A stretch of 8,105 bases of DNA, taken from assembly GCA_017652545.1 (NCBI GenBank), contig JAGCAV010000286.1, positions 1 to 8,105 of the forward strand, in the 5' to 3' direction. The DNA comes from Lachnospiraceae bacterium (lineage in GTDB: Bacteria > Bacillota_A > Clostridia > Lachnospirales > Lachnospiraceae). How positions within the stretch are numbered: position 1 is the stretch's first letter; every line of letters starts with the position of its first letter. Position numbers and translations under genes: made by a program. The notes under the pieces are model-generated. The model was given only the letters and a program-made list of their open reading frames with translations, was not told the origin of the DNA and did not search any database. Shown one piece after another: positions 5,921-8,105 of the stretch.

Positions 5921-6457
5921 TTATACCAGCTCCAGCACGACTGTGGGAGCACCGTCGCCGCGACGCTGACCAAGCTTCACGATGCGGGTATATCCGCCGT
6001 TGCGGTTAGCGTACTTCGGAGCGATCTCATTGAAAAGCTTCGCGGGCATATCCACCTGTTTGGTGTTTCTCTTCTTGCCGGCGGCTTCCGCGGGTACTTC
6101 CTTGACAGGATAGAGAACCTTCAGCATCTGACGGCGTGCGTGCAGTCTGCTGGGCTTATCCTTCTTGATCTCTTTCTGGATCTCGTCATAGACAGAAACC
6201 TTCCTGCCGTTCACGGTCTCTTTGACGCGCTTGCCATCGGCATTCTTGCGTGCGACCTTCGCGGTAACGGTGACGGTTTCAAAATTGTCGCGCTCTCTGA
6301 TGGCCAGAGCGATCAGATGCTCGGCGATCCTGCGGACTTCCTTAGCCTTTGCTTCGGTGGTAACGATCTTTCCATGATACAGAAGAGAGGTGACCTGGCT
6401 GCGCAGGAGAGCCTTTCTCTGATTGCTGGTTCTGCTTAACTTTCTGTAACCTGACAT
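5921..6457 (-). CDS. rplQ: Large-subunit ribosomal protein bL17 with internal insertion
   Basis: L17 is a structural protein of the 50S subunit near the peptide exit tunnel. Residues 1-52 ([18 protein letters not shown]...) and about 104-178 (LHARRQ; then [37 protein letters not shown]) align with the whole of Bacillus L17. That protein has about 120 residues, whereas this one has 178. The extra roughly 50 residues (about 53-103) fall between the ITLA-like helix and the LHARRQ helix and are rich in Lys, Thr and Val ([20 protein letters not shown], then [12 protein letters not shown]). A second short expansion lies near 117-135. The reading frame is intact and in style with its neighbours, so this is a lineage feature, not damage. 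The start ATG has AAGGAG (6465-6470) seven bases upstream. It is the last gene of the operon, followed by a strong terminator. Confidence 0.97.
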   Translation of the reverse strand: MSGYRKLSRTSNQRKALLRSQVTSLLYHGKIVTTEAKAKEVRRIAEHLIALAIRERDNFETVTVTAKVARKNADGKRVKETVNGRKVSVYDEIQKEIKKDKPSRLHARRQMLKVLYPVKEVPAEAAGKKRNTKQVDMPAKLFNEIAPKYANRNGGYTRIVKLGQRRGDGAPTVVLELV

Positions 6458-6479
6458 ATCTTTTCTCCTTTATTTATGG

Positions 6480-6518
6480 GACATATGCCAGTGCTCTTCG
6501 GGCTTATCTGACATATGC
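6480..6518. repeat. Direct repeat GACATATGC, 30 bp period, before rplQ
   Basis: GACATATGC occurs at 6480-6488 and again at 6510-6518, exactly 30 bp apart. Each copy holds the palindrome CATATG, so the two could also pair with each other in RNA. The second copy lies inside an inverted repeat, TGACA-TATGC-TGTCA (6509-6523). All lie in the leader between rpoA and rplQ. No protein or known RNA family is recognised here. Confidence 0.5.
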
Positions 6519-6536
6519 TGTCAATCCATATCGTTT

Positions 6537-6556
6537 CTGTTCAAACACCTGAACAG
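6537..6556 (-). other. Hairpin 2 of the rpoA-rplQ spacer
   Basis: A 7 bp perfect inverted repeat, CTGTTCA/TGAACAG, with a six-base loop. Read leftward it is followed by AAACG, so it is not an intrinsic terminator. It lies ten bases downstream (in transcription order) of the hairpin at 6567-6590. Confidence 0.6.
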
Positions 6557-6566
6557 ACGCTGTTTC

Positions 6567-6590
6567 ACGCTCCCTCCTGTTCGGGAACGT
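6567..6590 (-). other. Hairpin 1 of the rpoA-rplQ spacer
   Basis: On the minus strand ACGTTCCC pairs with GGGAGCGT (eight pairs, one of them G-T) across an eight-base loop. It begins 13 bases after the rpoA stop. The AGGAGG-like bases (6573-6578) are shared between the loop and the 3' arm. No T tract follows. Confidence 0.55.
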
Positions 6591-6603
6591 CTCACCTGCT
6601 GTC

Positions 6604-7590
6604 TTATTCTGTCTCAACCGGCGGAAGGCTCTCGCCCTCACTGGAATTCAGGCTCAGGCCGAGCTCTTTAAGCTTGGCAAGCACTTCCTCCAATGACTTG
6701 CGGCCCAGGTTTCTGACCTTCATCATATCATCCTGGGTCTTGTTGCAAAGCTCTTCGACCGTGTTGATGCCGGCACGCTTCAGGCAATTGTAGGACCGGA
6801 CAGAGAGCTCGAGTTCATCGATGTTCATCTCCATCACTTTTTCTTTTTCATCTTCCTCAGTCTCAGTCATGACCTCAATGGTCCTGGCATTATCTGACAT
6901 CTCGATGAACAGCTGCAGATGTGCACTCAGTACACTGGCTGCAAGGCTCACAGCCTCATCAGGTGCCAGGGCACCATTTGTGAACACTTCCAGCGTCAGC
7001 TTGTCAAAGTCGGTCACCTGACCCACACGGGTGTCTTCCACGATCATGTTCACGCGCTCAACAGGTGTATAGATCGCATCGACCGCGATCACACCGATCG
7101 GCATGTCATCTCTCCTGACCTTGTCAGAAGCGGAATATCCGCGTCCTTTGGTGATCAGCAGTTCCATGCTCAGCTTGCAGTCTGCGCCGCCGTTCAGTGT
7201 CGCGATGACCTGCTCGGGGTTCATGATCTCGATGTCGGAATCCACCTGGATATCCGCCGCCGTCACAACGCCTTCACCCACAAAATCAATATAGGCTGTC
7301 TTCGGCTCGTTGGTCTCGCTGTTGTTGCGGATGGCCAGCGACTTGATGTTCATGATGATTTCGGTGATATCTTCCTTGACACCGGGCAGTGTGGAGAACT
7401 CATGAAGCACTCCGTCAATCTTAACCTGACTGACCGCTGCACCGGGAAGAGAAGAAAGCATGATCCTTCTCAGGGAGTTGCCCAGCGTGGTGCCGTAACC
7501 GCGCTCAAGCGGTTCCACGACAAAACGTCCGTATTTCTTATTATCCGCCATTTCGGCAATTTCAATGCTTGGCTTATTGAAATCGAACAT
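6604..7590 (-). CDS. rpoA: DNA-directed RNA polymerase alpha subunit
   Basis: Alpha dimerises to seed assembly of RNA polymerase and contacts promoter UP elements and activators. The 328 residues have the normal architecture. The N-terminal dimerisation domain (about 1-232) includes [20 protein letters not shown] (28-47) and [19 protein letters not shown] (61-79). An acidic linker follows (about 241-256, [10 protein letters not shown]). The C-terminal DNA-binding domain (about 257-314) carries Arg265, Asn268, Cys269, Gly296, Lys298 and Ser299, the same numbers as the E. coli UP-element residues. An acidic tail (315-328) ends the protein. The start ATG has AAGGAGG (7597-7603) six bases upstream. 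It lies between rpsD and rplQ, the standard bacterial order, and both flanking spacers hold hairpins. Confidence 0.98.
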   Translation of the reverse strand: MFDFNKPSIEIAEMADNKKYGRFVVEPLERGYGTTLGNSLRRIMLSSLPGAAVSQVKIDGVLHEFSTLPGVKEDITEIIMNIKSLAIRNNSETNEPKTAYIDFVGEGVVTAADIQVDSDIEIMNPEQVIATLNGGADCKLSMELLITKGRGYSASDKVRRDDMPIGVIAVDAIYTPVERVNMIVEDTRVGQVTDFDKLTLEVFTNGALAPDEAVSLAASVLSAHLQLFIEMSDNARTIEVMTETEEDEKEKVMEMNIDELELSVRSYNCLKRAGINTVEELCNKTQDDMMKVRNLGRKSLEEVLAKLKELGLSLNSSEGESLPPVETE

Positions 7591-7622
7591 TCATGCCCTC
7601 CTTTTCTGATGTTGAATACCAT

Positions 7623-7653
7623 CCGGATATCGTATGTCCGATATCCGGTTTTT
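7623..7653 (+). other. Hairpin with T5 tail in the rpsD-rpoA spacer, pointing against the operon
   Basis: A perfect 10 bp inverted repeat, CCGGATATCG/CGATATCCGG, with a six-base loop (7633-7638) is followed on the plus strand by TTTTT (7649-7653). By form it is an intrinsic terminator for rightward transcription, but no rightward gene ends here. Read leftward, with the operon, the hairpin is followed by ATGGTATTC and should not terminate, so it would sit as a stable fold 20 bases before the rpoA ribosome binding site. Confidence 0.6.
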
Positions 7654-7654
7654 A

Positions 7655-7676
7655 TATGATCCGCCTTCAGATCATA
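7655..7676. other. Second hairpin of the rpsD-rpoA spacer
   Basis: TATGATC and GATCATA form a 7 bp perfect stem around an eight-base loop, starting eight bases after the rpsD stop codon in the direction of transcription and one base from the neighbouring 10 bp hairpin. No T tract follows on the operon strand. It may be an RNA processing or stability element. Confidence 0.5.
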
Positions 7677-7684
7677 CAGGGCGA

Positions 7685-8105
7685 TTATTTGGAGTACAAC
7701 TCAACGATCTGCACTTCGTCAACCGGGACATCGATCATCTCGCGGGTCGGAAGTTCCTTGACGGTACCCTTCATTGCTTCAGCATCATAATCAAGCCATT
7801 CGGGAACAATGCGGCCGTTCGTCGCCTCAGTGATATCCACGAAGCGCTGATAGCTTCTGCATTTTTCCTTCACTTCGATAACATCTCCTGCCTTAACAAG
7901 GTAAGAGGGGATGTTTACCTGCTTGCCGTTCACAAGGATCATCTTGTGATCAACGATCTGACGGGCTTCCATTCTTGTCCTGGCAAGACCGAGACGGAAG
8001 ATCACGTTGTCCAGTCTGCTCTCAAGAAGCATCATCAGGTTCGGGCCGGTCATACCGGGCATCCTGTCCGCTTTCTTATAATAATTGCGGAAGGGTTTCT
8101 CCAGA
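7685..8105 (-). CDS. rpsD: Small-subunit ribosomal protein uS4 (5' end outside window)
   Basis: S4 is a primary 16S rRNA-binding protein that starts 30S assembly; in some bacteria it also represses its own operon. The visible part is about 139 codons. It begins LEKPFRNYYKKADRMPGMTG, upstream of the ATG at 8060-8062, so that ATG is internal and the frame runs off the window edge. About 60 N-terminal residues are missing compared with the family's usual 197-200. The S4 RNA-binding domain follows (LLESRLDNVIFRLGLARTR, ARQIVDHKMILVNGKQVNIP, YLVKAGDVIEVKEK). The C-terminus PTREMIDVPVDEVQIVELYSK-like tail (last 21 residues) is typical. It lies 94 bp ahead of rpoA in the same operon. Whether the N-terminal zinc cysteines are present cannot be seen. 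Confidence 0.97.
   Translation of the reverse strand, partial: LEKPFRNYYKKADRMPGMTGPNLMMLLESRLDNVIFRLGLARTRMEARQIVDHKMILVNGKQVNIPSYLVKAGDVIEVKEKCRSYQRFVDITEATNGRIVPEWLDYDAEAMKGTVKELPTREMIDVPVDEVQIVELYSK

Noticed and set aside
6470..6514. 14-codon minus-strand frame (MSDKPEEHWHMSHK) ending just before the rplQ ribosome site
   Set aside because: There is no convincing ribosome binding site. It shares the rplQ frame, but the number of stops in the spacer is what chance would give.
6919..7659. 246-codon rightward open frame opposite rpoA
   Set aside because: It lies almost wholly antisense to a fully conserved rpoA, has no ribosome site, and would read through the spacer hairpin.
8060..8062. 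ATG as the start of the S4 gene
   Set aside because: The frame continues upstream to the window edge with conserved S4 residues (EKPFRNYYKKADR), so this Met is internal.

Overview
The window looks like a chromosomal stretch from an anaerobic, Gram-positive, Clostridia-type bacterium, most likely Lachnospiraceae or a close relative. This rests on the style of the ribosomal proteins (L17 with a large internal insertion, rpsD-rpoA-rplQ order), a short clostridial-type phosphate acetyltransferase, a butyrate kinase and strong AGGAGG ribosome binding sites. Placement below class level is inference. I see no phage, transposon, CRISPR, tRNA or rRNA sequence.

Layout. Positions 1-53 hold the last 16 codons of an unidentified rightward gene. 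It is followed by a hairpin terminator (about 84-123) that can also serve the leftward genes, and by a triple heptamer repeat (183-204). Positions 212-4211 carry four leftward genes with gaps of only 45-65 bp. In transcription order they are a secreted SGNH/GDSL hydrolase, a GNAT acetyltransferase with an extra N-terminal domain, butyrate kinase (buk) and phosphate acetyltransferase (pta). No convincing terminator separates them, so one transcript from a promoter near 4273-4301 is plausible.

The 167 bp gap 4212-4378 is a divergent promoter region. Rightward from it, a near-consensus promoter drives a cytoplasmic GH13 alpha-amylase (4379-5851). A 12-bp-stem hairpin at 5864-5891 lies between the convergent amylase and rplQ ends; its T tract serves the leftward strand.

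Positions 5921-8105 are the end of the large ribosomal protein/RNA polymerase operon, read leftward: rpsD (5' end outside the window), rpoA and rplQ. Both spacers in this operon contain paired hairpins, and the rpoA-rplQ spacer is unusually roomy (146 bp).

Functionally, amylase releases sugar from internal or imported glucan. Pta and Buk make ATP from acyl-CoA by way of acyl phosphates at the end of fermentation. The ribosomal genes are ordinary housekeeping. I did not find a clearly new multi-gene system. The points most worth checking are the pairing of a true Pta with a Buk-type kinase, the two structured spacers in the rpsD-rpoA-rplQ operon, and the accessory N-terminal domains on the GNAT and SGNH proteins.
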